Source of the DNA: Opisthorchis felineus
Lineage: Eukaryota; Platyhelminthes; Trematoda; Opisthorchiida; Opisthorchiidae
Assembly: GCA_004794785.1 (NCBI GenBank)
Contig: SJOL01006393.1
Location: 260,077-324,076 of the forward strand
Direction of reading: 5' to 3'
Length of the DNA stretch: 64,000 nt
A program made the translations under genes and the position numbers. Under the pieces are notes generated by a model that had not been told where the DNA came from, ran no database searches, and was given only the letters and a program-made list of their open reading frames with translations. The first letter of the stretch is position 1, and each line of letters begins with the position of its first letter. This document shows positions 1-9,893 of the stretch, piece after piece.

Positions 1-483
1 ACGTCGCCACACATGTTCCAACCCCCAACCTGGAGGGCCAGGAGACTGTGTTCGTCCGACCTCTACCCATTGACCAACCTGGTATGAGAGACTCTGCGAG
101 TGTCACGGGACACCCGCCAGTATAGCTCACTGGGTCGCTGAGGTGCGCAAACCGCCACACCACGGTAAGGTCCAGTCTCTTCGTGACGGCGAGGGACGAG
201 CGAACGTTTCTGACAGGCTCATCAGGTGGCTGTTTCAACTGTAAAATATTGAAAGACGAGTGGTTGGGCGGCAATATAAAATTCCGGCATACAACCACGC
301 AAAAGAATGGAATACAGGAACCATTTACAGATGGTCCGAAAGCTTAGAGGTTTATCAGCTTGTCCTAATCATGTTTGTCCGATGCAGTGGTCCCGTTCGC
401 CTGTCAACCAATGCGTTATTAAAGTAGTGTGTATGAACTGCTTGGGCCCAAGGTAACAACAACGTCTACACTTTTCTGAATAC
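1..483. other. Unassigned stretch at the window start
   Basis: No supportable coding region was seen in the first ~370 bases. The wording of bases 60-210 resembles interspersed repeat DNA, but there is no second copy in this window to prove it. The 3' part may be the far end of the Penelope-like remnant that follows. Confidence 0.3.
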
Positions 484-1520
484 TCACTGTGGGTGTGTGA
501 AGCCCCCAGTAAGCGTTGCTTCTGTCCTTTGAATAGGTACGGTGGTATTGGATTCGTGACTGATAGCTCCTCTACGATCAACTTGACGTCCAATGTCCAA
601 CAAGTGGGCCAGTATGGAACTGAAGTTCGTACACCCAGGGCTTTGTAGCTGATGGTAGGGGACATTACTGTCGGACACGTTTGGATAGCTGTCTTTGCGT
701 TTGACCCAGAAACTCCAGTCCACGGAAGCAGAAGAATACACAATCATTGGGTCGGTCAGCATAGGCAGCTTATCCATGAATGTTTCCGCATTGTAAGGCT
801 GCGTCACCTGGCGGATCAGCTTTCTGGATAGAAAATCTTCCGACTAATAGCCAGTAAATGGAATAGTCTTAGCAAACGCAGCTTCTTGTCGGCAGTCGGT
901 AAGGATGCTTTGTGTTGACGTTCTCCCGCGTGACATTTCACACTCGGCTAGTAGCTACTGTCCAGTGGACTCAGATAACTCAATCCATTTCAGTCATCTC
1001 TTGAGAACTAATTCTTTTCTTTCTGTTAGCAGCACATGGTCTGTGTTATGTTTCATGTTAATAAGCACAAAGCTATGGAAAATAGTATGTTGTGCTCCGA
1101 TCCACGTCACCCAGAAGCATATATAAAGTTGGACTGAATCATCAGCGTATCCCTTGAGCATCACATCTGAGAAGATCAAAATACCGCCATTTTCTTTTTC
1201 TGTCGTAAACTGAATTGTGGTTGATGCATTCGGTGTTGTATCGATTTTCAGGTTACCCTTCTTAGTGATATGTCACCTGTGTGGCAGTCACATCAGTGAT
1301 TATTGTTGACTGTAGTTGGTGCTTTCTTCGGGTAATCCTAAGGGCGCTTCCATAGCCACTGCTTCCTGTGTGTACCGCTTCTCACTTAACGGGAACAGCA
1401 TGTTGAATGTATAACACAGCTGCAGTTCATGTAGATCATCACGTGATCTACCTGTATCAGTGTTCTGCCGGTTGATGTATTCAGGCATGTAGCCGGTAGT
1501 CTCTTCAGCAATGGTTGATG
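484..1520 (-). mobile_element. Penelope-like retroelement remnant (RT tail, possible GIY-YIG region)
   Basis: Three broken reading frames follow one another on the - strand in the order expected for a Penelope-like element. The fragment at 1488-1300 has an RT core trace: a leucine/cysteine-rich segment followed by AVAMEAPLG, where the family usually has G-x-A-M-G-S-P-L-G. The fragment at 1179-994 contains IFSDVMLKG (family F-L-D-V), then a TWIGAQ / HSFVLINMKHN segment, like the strongly conserved 'YRKPT...G...NSF.P...K' tail of Penelope RTs. The fragment at 807-484 could be the downstream endonuclease region (SSILAHLLDIG resembles the SxIAxHL motif after GIY-YIG), but the catalytic GIY-YIG residues are not recognisable. 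Stops and frameshifts separate the pieces, so it is dead. Family assignment comes from motif memory, not a search. Confidence 0.55.
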
Positions 1521-2169
1521 CAACGTAAGACTACAAAAGTGATGTCTTGATTGCCACCGTACCTATTAAAAGAGATAGAAATAACTGTTTCTGATCATAG
1601 TTGGTCACATATATATGTTTGTTCAAATCCACACTGCTTATTTAGGAAAACACGTACAGACCTTGTTGTCACCTTGGCCCCAAACAGCTCATACATACCA
1701 CATGAATTACACAGTAGTTGAGAGGCGAATGGGACTACTGCATCATACACACATGGTCGCGACAAGCTGATGAGCCCCTAGGCTTTCGGTCCTTCTGTAA
1801 ATGGATCCCTTATTCAATCACATGAAGTGAAGGTTGTATTCCGGAGCTTTCATAGTGCCGCCCAACTGATCGTCTTTCAGTATTTTGCAGTTGTAAAAGT
1901 GACTTAGTGAATCTGTCGGAAGCGTAACGTTTGCGCACCGATTGTGTTTGAAAACAGATGCAATGGTTGTATACTCCTCTTGAATCAAAGCGATATGTTT
2001 TGAATGAGTCTTGGCGGGCTGTGAAACAGTTGTATAGACAAATGATTTTCACGACAGCCGTTATTCTGTAGTAGAGAGGTTTCCTAGTGGACAATAGCTT
2101 GAATACTTATGGCTGTTTGTTTTGCCCTTTTCTATAGAGGAAAACCTTGGTAGCTCAGGTAGCGATCGC

Positions 2170-2274
2170 TACGCACCACTACGCTCCTCAATAACGCACT
2201 GATGACGTCACCTCGATTGGTGATGAAACATTTGCAATCAAATTGCCCAGCTCAGCGAACAAGCCAGCGACCAT
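2170..2274 (-). repeat. Dispersed repeat R2, copy 1
   Basis: About 105 bp that recurs in the same orientation at 11883-11999. Shared blocks include GATTGGTGATGAA and TTGCCCAGCTCAGCGAACAA. The family orientation is unknown; the - strand is given because the longest open readings of both copies run that way. It is probably a fragment of a larger interspersed element. Confidence 0.65.
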
Positions 2275-3293
2275 GTTTTGCCCTTTGTCGATCGACTGAT
2301 TTGGTCTACGGAGCACTCGCAGGCATGAGTCAATCAATCCTTAAGGCGTTTAAAACAGGCTCATCATAAGGTAGCGCGTGTACAAAAGAGACGTTTGGGC
2401 TGCAGTTACAAACGTGGTTTTTAATGAACATATCCGAGCAGCTGTTTTCACGCAGGACGGTAGCAATTTTCGTGCATTTGCATTACCCATTTTGTGAGCT
2501 ATGTTACCCAGAAATCGTACTAGCACGAGTTTATTTTGTGTGCACCTTCATCACAAGATGTCTAAAATGGCATGATTATGGTGAATCTTAGGTCGATTGC
2601 ATTTAATGGAACTAAAGGGAAACGAAGGTAGTCTCAGAGTAACAGTTAGGTGTTTCTGTGTAGAGGATAGGCTTAAAACCGTAATCCGACTTCGCCAGAT
2701 ACACTGTTGTGTTTTCGTCTGTGATGCGCAGTTGACATTTAAACATCAGTTCCTTACAAGGCCAAGTCGAATTTTCATGCATTTTGTAAAATTTTATTGG
2801 GAATTTAATAAACAGTGGGCCGAAACTTGTTCCAAACACCATATTTGTTCGTTTTCTAGCATAATTGGTGCTACACTATACTTTTGTTTGATGGCAGGAA
2901 TGACTCATTGGATAACATTTTACTTTTCAGTACATAATGAATCCGATAACCGTTCGATGCAATCCAGAAGTCTGCTAAGAAACAATGTCTTACACATGTT
3001 ATGAACAGAACCCAAATATTACGAGCTATGTAAAGCGATAGGATCTGGATGTCTGTAAAGAGCAAAAGGCTTCTTGGATGTAAATTGGGTTCTCCGGTCC
3101 TGATGGTATTCTTTTCTGGATATTGGTGCACTAGTAGCGGGACAAACGATTACTTGTGTGAACCTTCGAATCGTCTTCTTGCGACTAACCCTGAGTTTGG
3201 CGAATTAGGTTTCAGTGACTTGTACGTTCTCAAGTGATGCTGGATGTCGGTACGCCAGCAGATAATTTTGTCTTCTAACACCATCATACTGCA
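2275..3293. other. Non-coding stretch upstream of the first recognised exon
   Basis: Several open frames occur here (for example 2597-3004), but none shows family motifs, codon bias or a good splice context. An upstream exon ending in phase 2 is required by exon 1 of the gene; I could not place one here with confidence, so it may lie before the window. Confidence 0.3.
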
Positions 3294-3326
3294 CTTACAG
3301 TAAGCCTACAGTAAGCTTACAGTAAG
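3294..3326. repeat. 11-bp tandem repeat, three units
   Basis: Three head-to-tail units: CTTACAGTAAG, CCTACAGTAAG, CTTACAGTAAG, with one substitution. It lies about 125 bp before the acceptor of the first exon. Each unit contains CAG|TAAG, which looks like a weak splice-site consensus; this may be coincidence. Confidence 0.9.
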
Positions 3327-3450
3327 TTTCACCTTTCGGCGTTAGGTTAGAACTTCAGGAATCTTTGAATCCGTGGAGCAATGTGAGAGTCCGTTTCTTT
3401 CAACCAAACAGGTTGGCTACTTTTAGCCTACTTTTTTCTACGACTTTCAG

Positions 3451-3858
3451 GGAAGCGGACAGTAATCAACCAACCAGCACTGTTCCTTTGGTCAAAATTG
3501 ATGACAAAGGTGCCTCTTGCGATATCCTAACGGACAGCGACCGTGCTCTACTAGCTAGACTCTGGTCACAAGTGGACGCTCTGAGCGAAAGTGATCAATC
3601 ACACGCCCCTCCACAAAAACCACCTCATCCACATGACACTGAGCCCGAACCTCCAGTTGCCCGGAGCTCTTCCACTCGGCGTCGTTCCCATATGGTCAAC
3701 GATCCAGGGCTATCGGCTTACTTGGCATCGTTGGCTAGTGCCATTCTTCCTCCGATTCAGGACTCAACACCCTTTTCTGCATCACCCAACGACTCTGTCC
3801 CAGAAAGCCCGCTGCCACCACCCCCACCGCCTCCGAAGCGTTCCGTGAGCAGCCGCTG
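3451..3858 (+). CDS. C3G-like gene, exon 1 of those seen (proline-rich)
   Basis: 408 bases, phase 2 to phase 2. The acceptor is a clean pyrimidine run ending ACTTTCAG and the donor is CTG|GTGAGT. It encodes about 136 residues. An acidic segment with LTDSDRALLARLWSQVDAL (possible short helix) comes first, followed by a proline/serine-rich region. It ends in ESPLPPPPPPPKRS, a P-x-x-P-x-K-type SH3-binding candidate. C3G is known to use such motifs to bind the Crk SH3 domain; that role is inferred here. The phase-2 start proves an earlier exon exists, so the in-frame codons upstream of 3451 are read-through of intron. The following 7.2-kb intron carries the nested LTR/foldback structure. Confidence 0.7.
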
Positions 3859-4745
3859 GTGAGTGTTGCCTTGTCTGTGCTTCCGATACAACCACATTGT
3901 CTGTTTCGCGGCACTCAGCCGTGAGTGCTGTAGTCAGGTGCTCACGAACTTCTAGATTCGTACGATAACCAATCCTCATATTGATGACTACGATGAAAAC
4001 CATTTTCACCTCGTTTTTTGCAGCTCAGATGCACGCTTTTTGATTGAATGTCCTTTTACAGCAATTTCTCAGAACAGAGTACTGTTCTTGGGAGCAGCCA
4101 ACCTTAAACGATATCATGAACTCTCTTGGAAGTGAGGCTGTTTGGGGTGTATTTCATTAAGACGACTCCTGCATATTGTAAAAAGCGGATAACTCGATAA
4201 TACAGCTATTTGTGATGACTGGGTTAACTAATTGATCTTGGTTCCGGTCAGTTACCATAGTTGCCTGCTTGACGTTGCTCACGGATTCGACTGACTGAGC
4301 CACAGAATGCTGAGCTTGACAGTTCTTGCTGCTGTCACATGTAACCGCTACACAAGTGTGGGTAGTTTGATGCTTACGACAAAAGACCAGTGCTTCTATG
4401 GTCTCTCAGATTTAGGAACTGTGGATAATCGCTGATCTAAGCCACAAGTAATCCGGATGTGTTCAAACAGGTGTGTTGTTCATAGTGAAAGGTTTTGGAA
4501 GCGAATACGACGTTCATTTAGAAATACCATGATGTGGCGTTCCGAACTGCCTTCAGAAATAAGGGGAAACGGAATTTATAACGAGCGAAAAATTCTATCT
4601 TGGTAACCATGTGAAAAGTATGTATGTTGGGATAAGAACAAGTTTCACTGAATTGGCGTCACCGTTCAACTTTTATTTAAAAGCTGTTCTGTTGTATCTT
4701 CGTTTTACTGCACTAACTGTGGCTATTCATCCATTGTTGTATTCA

Positions 4746-5031
4746 CCCTTTCGAACACATTCAACGTGTGTGCTTATGGCTGGAGTGTACGCTTAAAGGT
4801 GTTCGGTCTAATTACTCCGTACTTGTTACAACAATTCCAGTCCTTCAAAACTTACTGAGCGGCCCTCGAGTTAGGCGTGGCGAGCAGTCGCTGAGTCACT
4901 GTCCGACCTTTTCAATAGGGTTTCACTGTGAGTTTTTACCTTTGCAATAGAACACGGTTGCGTAGCTAGTTTGGCTAGACTTTACGGTGATGTTGCCTTC
5001 ATAATTAGAGACAAACTTTGGGTTGTGCAGC
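4746..5031. repeat. Foldback element, outer left arm (interrupted)
   Basis: This segment is inverted relative to roughly 10488-10760. The pairing is near-perfect from about 4801 to 5024 (for example GAGACAAACTTTGGGTT here against its complement near 10490) and decays outward, with CCTTTCGAA at 4747-4755 facing TTCGAAAGG at 10751-10759. Its last five bases, GCAGC (5027-5031), are the left target-site duplicate of the LTR retrotransposon inserted here. The arm continues on the far side of that insertion at 9899. Confidence 0.85.
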
Positions 5032-5312
5032 TGTTAGGTTTCGATCACGCAGCGAGCAAACAATAATATGCGCGGACTGTAACGATATTCTATCCCCAGC
5101 TATGTTGCTTGATCCCGACTCCTAGTACGGCGAATAGTAAGGAGACGAAAACCTTGCACAGAACTTTAATGATCCGAACAACACGCGATTAACAGGCTAT
5201 TAAGGGAAAAAATGACAATGCATATATATATCCATAGTTTGACCTTGAAAAATGCCGGAAGTTCGTTAGCACACACAAAGCTAGAGTTTTGGGGATATTG
5301 TTATGTCTAGTG
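5032..5312 (-). repeat. 3' LTR of the CsRn1-like element
   Basis: It aligns with 9606-9893 from TTAGGTTTCGATC through GGGGATATTG (5291-5300). In element orientation it holds a TATA-like run (TATATATATG, complement of 5221-5230) and ATTAAA as a candidate polyadenylation signal (near 5169). Its inner 12 bases do not match the other LTR, which ends ATATCCCCAACA. The canonical TGTTGGGG start of this LTR is therefore lost or altered. Confidence 0.85.
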
Positions 5313-5314
5313 AA

Positions 5315-5331
5315 CTATTTCTGCTTTTTCT
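5315..5331 (-). other. Candidate polypurine tract
   Basis: In element orientation this is a purine-rich GAGAAAAAGCAGAAA run immediately upstream of the 3' LTR, where Ty3/gypsy elements place the plus-strand primer. No mutational evidence is available. Confidence 0.5.
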
Positions 5332-5546
5332 CACTATCAATTTTTTCAGTGTGGGTCTCCCATTTCCTTGATTGTATTTATACCGTTTTACAATTTGACA
5401 ACCAACTAGCTAGAACACAAGGTTCAGTAAGAACCTCCCCTTGTGAAAAGTCAGTAACATGCTCGACGTGGGTCGTCCTGGATACGTTCTGGCTGGCGGC
5501 GGCGTCGGTCTGTCCACCGCCTGGGAAGAAGTGCTGGATCAAGTGC

Positions 5547-6704
5547 TTAGCTGCCGGTCACACTCTCTTCTTTCGAAACTGCTTCAGCTTTCAGCTCAAA
5601 AGTATCGAGCAATATATCCAACGGTACGGTACCCGAGCATCCTGGAGTTTCCGGCGTGCTGTTAAAGCGGAGTTGGTTTTGATGTCTAGTCCAGGTGTCT
5701 TGACCAACTGACACGTCGTACATCACACTACCGCGTTTGCGCAGGATACGACCTGTAGTCCACGCATCGTGTCCCGGGTGATGGTCACGGACAAGTACGG
5801 GCGTTCCCACCTTGAATGGAGCTCCAGTTGCCACCGGTATGGACCTTGACTCAGTAGACTGTGTTGGCAACATGGAAGAATGCACAGTTCTCAGCTTACG
5901 GCCCATGAGTGCCTCTGCAGGTGACTGGTGGTTCACCAAAACGTCATTCGGGGTCGTTCGGTACACAAACAGGAATCTCTGAAGGGCTTCGACGGATATC
6001 TCCTCCCCTCGAGCTTTAAGCAAGGTTCTCTTGAATGTGTCGACGAACCTTTCTGCTTGACCGTTCGATTGTGGGTGGTACGGTGGTAAACGAACGTGTG
6101 TTATAGCATGTCGAGTGCAAAAGTCGCGGAACTCAGCGGAGGTGAACTGCGAACCATTGTCTGATACGATGGACTCCGGTAAGCCATACTGACTGAAAAT
6201 GTTGGATGACACACGCAGCGTACTAGGTGTGGTTGGAGATGACACCGGAATGATTTCTGGCCACTTGGAAAAAGCGTCAGTCAAAACCAAATAGGAAGTG
6301 CCACGTATCGGTCCTGCGTAATCAATGTGGACCCGAGACCAAGGCTTCTCAGGTCGCGGCCATGGAACCGGTGGTTGATGTGGCGGGTTCTTGGCAGCTT
6401 GTTGGCATCTGGAGCAGCGTTTTACAAAATCAGTGATGTGCTGGTCCATGTGCGACCAGTATGCGTAACTTCGAGCTACTGACTTCATGCGGTTTATTCC
6501 TGGATGCCCAAAATGGAACTGACGGAGAACTCGATGGCGTAAAGATTGAGGAATCACGACGCGATTTCCAAACATTAAGCAATCATTTGCGACCGATAAT
6601 GCATCTCGGCGATGAAGGAGCTGTCGAAGGCAATCATCTTTGAGGTTCGGAGGCCATCGAGAATTCACGAACTGGATCGCCTTCTGAAGCGTCGGATCAG
6701 CCAT
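5547..6704 (-). CDS. Retrotransposon integrase (Ty3/gypsy, GPY/F type)
   Basis: A 385-residue open frame that is the 3' part of pol. A zinc-binding HHCC-like region comes first (H64, H67, C97, C100). The catalytic core has D128 (HIDYAGP), D182 (SDNGSQF) and E218 (NGQAERF), the D,D-35-E spacing, all retained. A C-terminal GPY/F-like module follows around residues 295-340 (TGRILRKRGSVMYDV). The enzyme would insert the element's cDNA into host DNA. The ATG at 6704 is probably not a real start: the frame overlaps the end of the RT/RNase H frame by a few bases, and pol in this lineage is normally continuous, so a frameshift lies near 6700-6720. Confidence 0.85.
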   Translation of the reverse strand: MADPTLQKAIQFVNSRWPPNLKDDCLRQLLHRRDALSVANDCLMFGNRVVIPQSLRHRVLRQFHFGHPGINRMKSVARSYAYWSHMDQHITDFVKRCSRCQQAAKNPPHQPPVPWPRPEKPWSRVHIDYAGPIRGTSYLVLTDAFSKWPEIIPVSSPTTPSTLRVSSNIFSQYGLPESIVSDNGSQFTSAEFRDFCTRHAITHVRLPPYHPQSNGQAERFVDTFKRTLLKARGEEISVEALQRFLFVYRTTPNDVLVNHQSPAEALMGRKLRTVHSSMLPTQSTESRSIPVATGAPFKVGTPVLVRDHHPGHDAWTTGRILRKRGSVMYDVSVGQDTWTRHQNQLRFNSTPETPGCSGTVPLDILLDTFELKAEAVSKEESVTGS

Positions 6705-8331
6705 GGTGGCTTGTCACTGTCACTGTCACGGGTAATGCACGAACAGACTGGACCAACTGGAGGCCGGCTGCGTCCTTGAAAGCAACCTGCGCAATAACTG
6801 TGTCTTCTCCGTGAGTTGGCTGATTGCTGATCAGGCGAGATAATGCATCGGCCTGACCGAAGTCGGTGGTGCGACGATATTGAATATCAAAGTCGTAGCC
6901 CAGCATAATAAGCGCCCATCTTTGAAGGCGGTTGGCAGAATGTGCGGGAACACCTTTCTTTGAACCGAAAATAGACAGCAAAGGTTTATGATCGGTAAGT
7001 AGGGTGAAACGGCAACCGTACAACAACTTGTGGAAACGCCGGACGGCGAACACCAAGGCCAAAGCTTCTTTCTCTATCTGTCCACAACGCTGTTCTGCTG
7101 GCGTTAGTGATTTCGACGCGTGCATGATGGCCTTCTCCGATCCGTCTGGGAAGACGTGCAGAATGACGGCACCGACTCCAAAAGTAGAGGCATCAGCTGC
7201 CACAACGATCGGTAGCTTTGGGTCGTAGTGGGTCAGTAGCAGATCGGAACTGAGCATCGCCTTTAGCTTGCAGAATGCTTCCTCGCATTCTTCTGACCAA
7301 CGCCAGGGGACGTCCTTTCCAAGCAATTGATTTAGTGGGGGTCGAATGTCGTGTAGCGAAGGCAAGAATGCCGAATAATAGCTGATTAACCCCAAAAAGG
7401 AACGCAATGATGGGACATCCTTAGGAGGTGGCATCTGCTGTATAGCTCGAACGTTCTCCGGGTCAGCATGATAACCAGAGGCGTCGAAGATGAAACAAAG
7501 ATGCTTCACTGTTGTCAGGAGGAATTGACACTTCTCAGCACGGAGGCGGAGGCCAGTGTCCTGAATGCGCAGCAATACGGTATTGATCCGATCAAGAAGC
7601 TCTTCGGGTGAAACAGCAACGATCAGCACGTCGTCCAGGTATGCGACCACACCTGGAATGCCAGAAAGGATGGTATCCATCAACTGCTGGAAAATTGCTG
7701 GGGCGGTTTTGACGCCAAACGGGAGACGGTTGTATTGATACAGCCCGCGGTGTGTGTTGATTGTCAACAGTGGGCGTGATTCTGGTGCGACTTCAACTTG
7801 AAGATACGCTTCAGCAAGGTCGATTTTCGCGAAGAACTTCCCACCGTTCAGAACAGTGAATAGATCGTCGGGCACTGGCAGTGGATAGTGGTGCTGCTGA
7901 AGAGCTGCATTTAGGCCGGTTGAGAAATCGGCACATATGCGGATGTCACCGTTGGGTTTCTTCACCACGACGATCGGCGCTGCCCAGGCGGAGTAGGATA
8001 CAGGGGACAGAACGCCTTGTTGTTCTAGCCGTTGAAGTTCGGCATCTACCAGTGGGAGGGAAGCGTACGGAACTGGTCTCTTTGGACGGAAGACTGGCGT
8101 AGCACCTGGCAGGAGGTGGAGGACTGCTTGTGTCGCAGTGCACTGACCGAGACCGGATTGGAAAACAACTGGAAATCGCTTGATGAAGTCGGATGCATGA
8201 TCTGGATGTGCCGTGGAAGACTGAACTGTATTGCAAATGACACTGATTGGAATGTCGGCTAACCCCAAGCGATCGAACCAATCAAGACCCAATAAGTTCA
8301 GCTCAGCTGCCGTTACATAACACGACCCCAC
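6697..8331 (-). CDS. Retrotransposon reverse transcriptase and RNase H
   Basis: A 544-residue open frame. The RT domain has FAKIDLAEAY with D171, LPFGVKTAPAIFQ near 203-214 and the active-site box YLDD at 231-234. The RNase H domain follows: VAADASTFGVGA with D380, E420 (QIEKEAL), D447 (LTDHKP) and a QADALSR box near 493-499. All expected catalytic acids are present. The first ~30 residues (LLGLDWFDRLGL) are the C-terminus of the protease, so the ATG at 8331 is an artefact of a frameshift between 8331 and 8369. It ends early in a GTGACA-repeat tract where the frame changes to integrase. Confidence 0.9.
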   Translation of the reverse strand: MGSCYVTAAELNLLGLDWFDRLGLADIPISVICNTVQSSTAHPDHASDFIKRFPVVFQSGLGQCTATQAVLHLLPGATPVFRPKRPVPYASLPLVDAELQRLEQQGVLSPVSYSAWAAPIVVVKKPNGDIRICADFSTGLNAALQQHHYPLPVPDDLFTVLNGGKFFAKIDLAEAYLQVEVAPESRPLLTINTHRGLYQYNRLPFGVKTAPAIFQQLMDTILSGIPGVVAYLDDVLIVAVSPEELLDRINTVLLRIQDTGLRLRAEKCQFLLTTVKHLCFIFDASGYHADPENVRAIQQMPPPKDVPSLRSFLGLISYYSAFLPSLHDIRPPLNQLLGKDVPWRWSEECEEAFCKLKAMLSSDLLLTHYDPKLPIVVAADASTFGVGAVILHVFPDGSEKAIMHASKSLTPAEQRCGQIEKEALALVFAVRRFHKLLYGCRFTLLTDHKPLLSIFGSKKGVPAHSANRLQRWALIMLGYDFDIQYRRTTDFGQADALSRLISNQPTHGEDTVIAQVAFKDAAGLQLVQSVRALPVTVTVTSHHG

Positions 8332-8368
8332 GGATGTAGTTCCCCTAAAAGATACACAGCATTGGAGC

Positions 8369-8932
8369 TCACCGGAAAGTTTTAGCTCTCCACCGCAGGC
8401 ACTGGTAGCAGTTCAAGCGGATCGGAGGTTGCCCGAGCGTGCGCCAAAGCTTCTCCGAAATGATGGTAATGTCCGACGCGGTGTCCAACTGCAGACGGAC
8501 TGGATGGCCATTGACGGTGACCGTGAGATACTTTCGGTGGCCTGGGGTGTTGATCTGGAAAGTAGCCAGCAAACTGAGAGAGGAACCAACAGGGTTCGAT
8601 TTCGGTTTGAGACGGACTCGTGATGACGGGTTTGAAACACCAGAGGCCGTATGCATTCGTGTCTGACAATACCCATCTTTGTGCCCCACGGACTTACATT
8701 GGCGGCACCGGTGCTGCTTGTAGGGACAGAACCCTGACGAAGTGCCAGGCTCCACAGTGCCAACATTGTGAAGGTGGTGTCTTCTTTGGGCCTTTGTTTT
8801 GCTTTGGACCAGAACACTGCGAGGACGCTTTGGTCGGGCCGGAATTGACAGCGCCAGGCTGTTGCGTAGCCTGATGGATTGCATGAACTTCGGAACCGCC
8901 ATGACCCCCAAGTTGGACCATCGCGGTGTCAT
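8369..8932 (-). pseudogene. Second nucleocapsid zinc knuckle and aspartic protease segment
   Basis: From about 8707 to 8666 the frame encodes a C-x2-C-x4-H-x4-C knuckle (CRQCKSVGHKDGYC). The protease follows, with active-site motif DTAS at 8485-8474 in the context VRLQLDTASDITIIS. The stop near 8369 comes from a frameshift just before the RT frame. Codons upstream of ~8740 in this frame are not gag; the true gag frame is the neighbouring one. Confidence 0.75.
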
Positions 8933-9593
8933 GCTTCAGGTTGAGCAATCGTTAACATTCCGAGGTGATGGCCTGCAGCGTCATTGATGGGTCCTGCTCG
9001 ATGCGGCTGAAGAGTCGGGTACGGATTTCTGCATCCTTCGGGGATTGTAGACCGCATATGAAAATCAGCGACTTCAACTGATCTTCCGTTAACGATCCGA
9101 GTTTGAACCGTTCGCATTCCCGGTTCACGATGCCAGAATATGTGAGAAAGTTGTCTGCGTCACTTTTCACCAGCTTCAGACATCGATAACGGATGTTGAA
9201 AAGTGACGTTTGCTCACTGAATATTTGTGAAAGCTTGTAGACCGTTTCATCAAAAGTAAAATCACGTGGGTTCTTTGGCAGAATATAGTTAGCGTATTAA
9301 TCATGCTCTGCGGGTCCAAGTTTGCGGAGCAGGAGGCGAACCTTCCAACTATCATCTTGAATTACAAAGTCGACCCTAAACAGGTCTTCATAGCGACGAA
9401 ACCAGGCATCAAACGTTATGCCAGCCGAGGGTTCATAGCAAAACTCGTTGATACTGCCAGCGATTCCGTCAACCGACTGTGGGACGCTCGACGCAGCCGG
9501 TGGAGCCAAAGATGTAGTTGATAGTCGCTCCGTAAGTACTTTTATGAGTTGCAGTTGTTGCTCAAACATTGCTTTGAGTTGTTCTGCCTCCAT
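8694..9593 (-). pseudogene. gag of the CsRn1-like element, interrupted
   Basis: The frame opens with MEAEQLKAMFEQQLQLI at 9593, a likely short coiled coil, and continues through a capsid-like region (FDAWFRRYEDLF). In-frame TAA stops lie at 9297-9299 and 8952-8954, and the same frame resumes after each. The first knuckle has unusual spacing (CWHCGAWH, C-x2-C-x3-H), after which a frame change at about 8730-8738 moves the second knuckle to another frame. Gag would package element RNA; this copy cannot make it without readthrough. Only about 12 bases separate the LTR from this ATG. Confidence 0.8.
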
Positions 9594-9605
9594 CTTGCGT
9601 CGTTA

Positions 9606-9893
9606 GGTTAGGTTTCGATCACGCAGCGAGCAAACAATGATATGCGCAGATTGTAACGATATTCTATCCCCAGCTATGTTGCTTGATCCCGACTCCTAGT
9701 ACGGCGAATAGTAAGGAGACGAAAACCTTGCACAGAATTTTAATGATCCGAACAATACGCGATTAACAGGCGATTAAGGGGAAAAAATGACAATACATAT
9801 ATATATATATCCATAGTTTGACCTTGAAAAATGCCGGAAGTTCGTTAGCACACACAAAGCTACAGAGTTTTGGGGATATTGATATCCCCAACA
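9606..9893 (-). repeat. 5' LTR of the CsRn1-like element
   Basis: 288 bases, about 97% alike by eye to 5032-5300. The outer end is CCCCAACA, followed by the target duplicate GCAGC at 9894-9898. The outermost part contains the perfect inverted repeat GGGGATATTGATATCCCC (9872-9889). The TATA-like run is four bases longer than in the other LTR. The inner edge reads GGTTAGG where the partner has TGTTAGG. Confidence 0.88.

Larger units (their letters stand above)
5032..9893 (-). mobile_element. CsRn1-like Ty3/gypsy LTR retrotransposon, full length but disabled
   Basis: A 4,862-bp element with outer ends TGTTAGG...CCCAACA and the same 5-bp GCAGC on both sides. On the - strand the order is 5' LTR, gag, protease, RT, RNase H, integrase, 3' LTR. 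Integrase after RNase H and a GPY/F-like C-terminus place it in Ty3/gypsy (Metaviridae). The RT phrasing RICADFSTGL and two zinc-knuckle boxes, the first with odd spacing, fit the CsRn1 lineage described from liver flukes. Two in-frame stops and at least three frame changes break the coding. The two LTRs differ by about seven substitutions and three small indels over ~265 aligned bases, so insertion is fairly recent. It sits in an intron of the C3G-like gene, antisense to it. Confidence 0.9.

Noticed and set aside
5289..5711. 140-codon + strand open frame
   Set aside because: It overlaps the 3' LTR and the antisense of the integrase C-terminus; it is a shadow of the element on the other strand.
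6697..6720. Programmed frameshift between RNase H and integrase
   Set aside because: Other stops and frame changes throughout the element, and usual continuity of pol in this lineage, make random decay the better explanation.
7881..8262. Several + strand frames over the RT region
   Set aside because: They are antisense shadows of the RT frame, which carries all the expected catalytic motifs.
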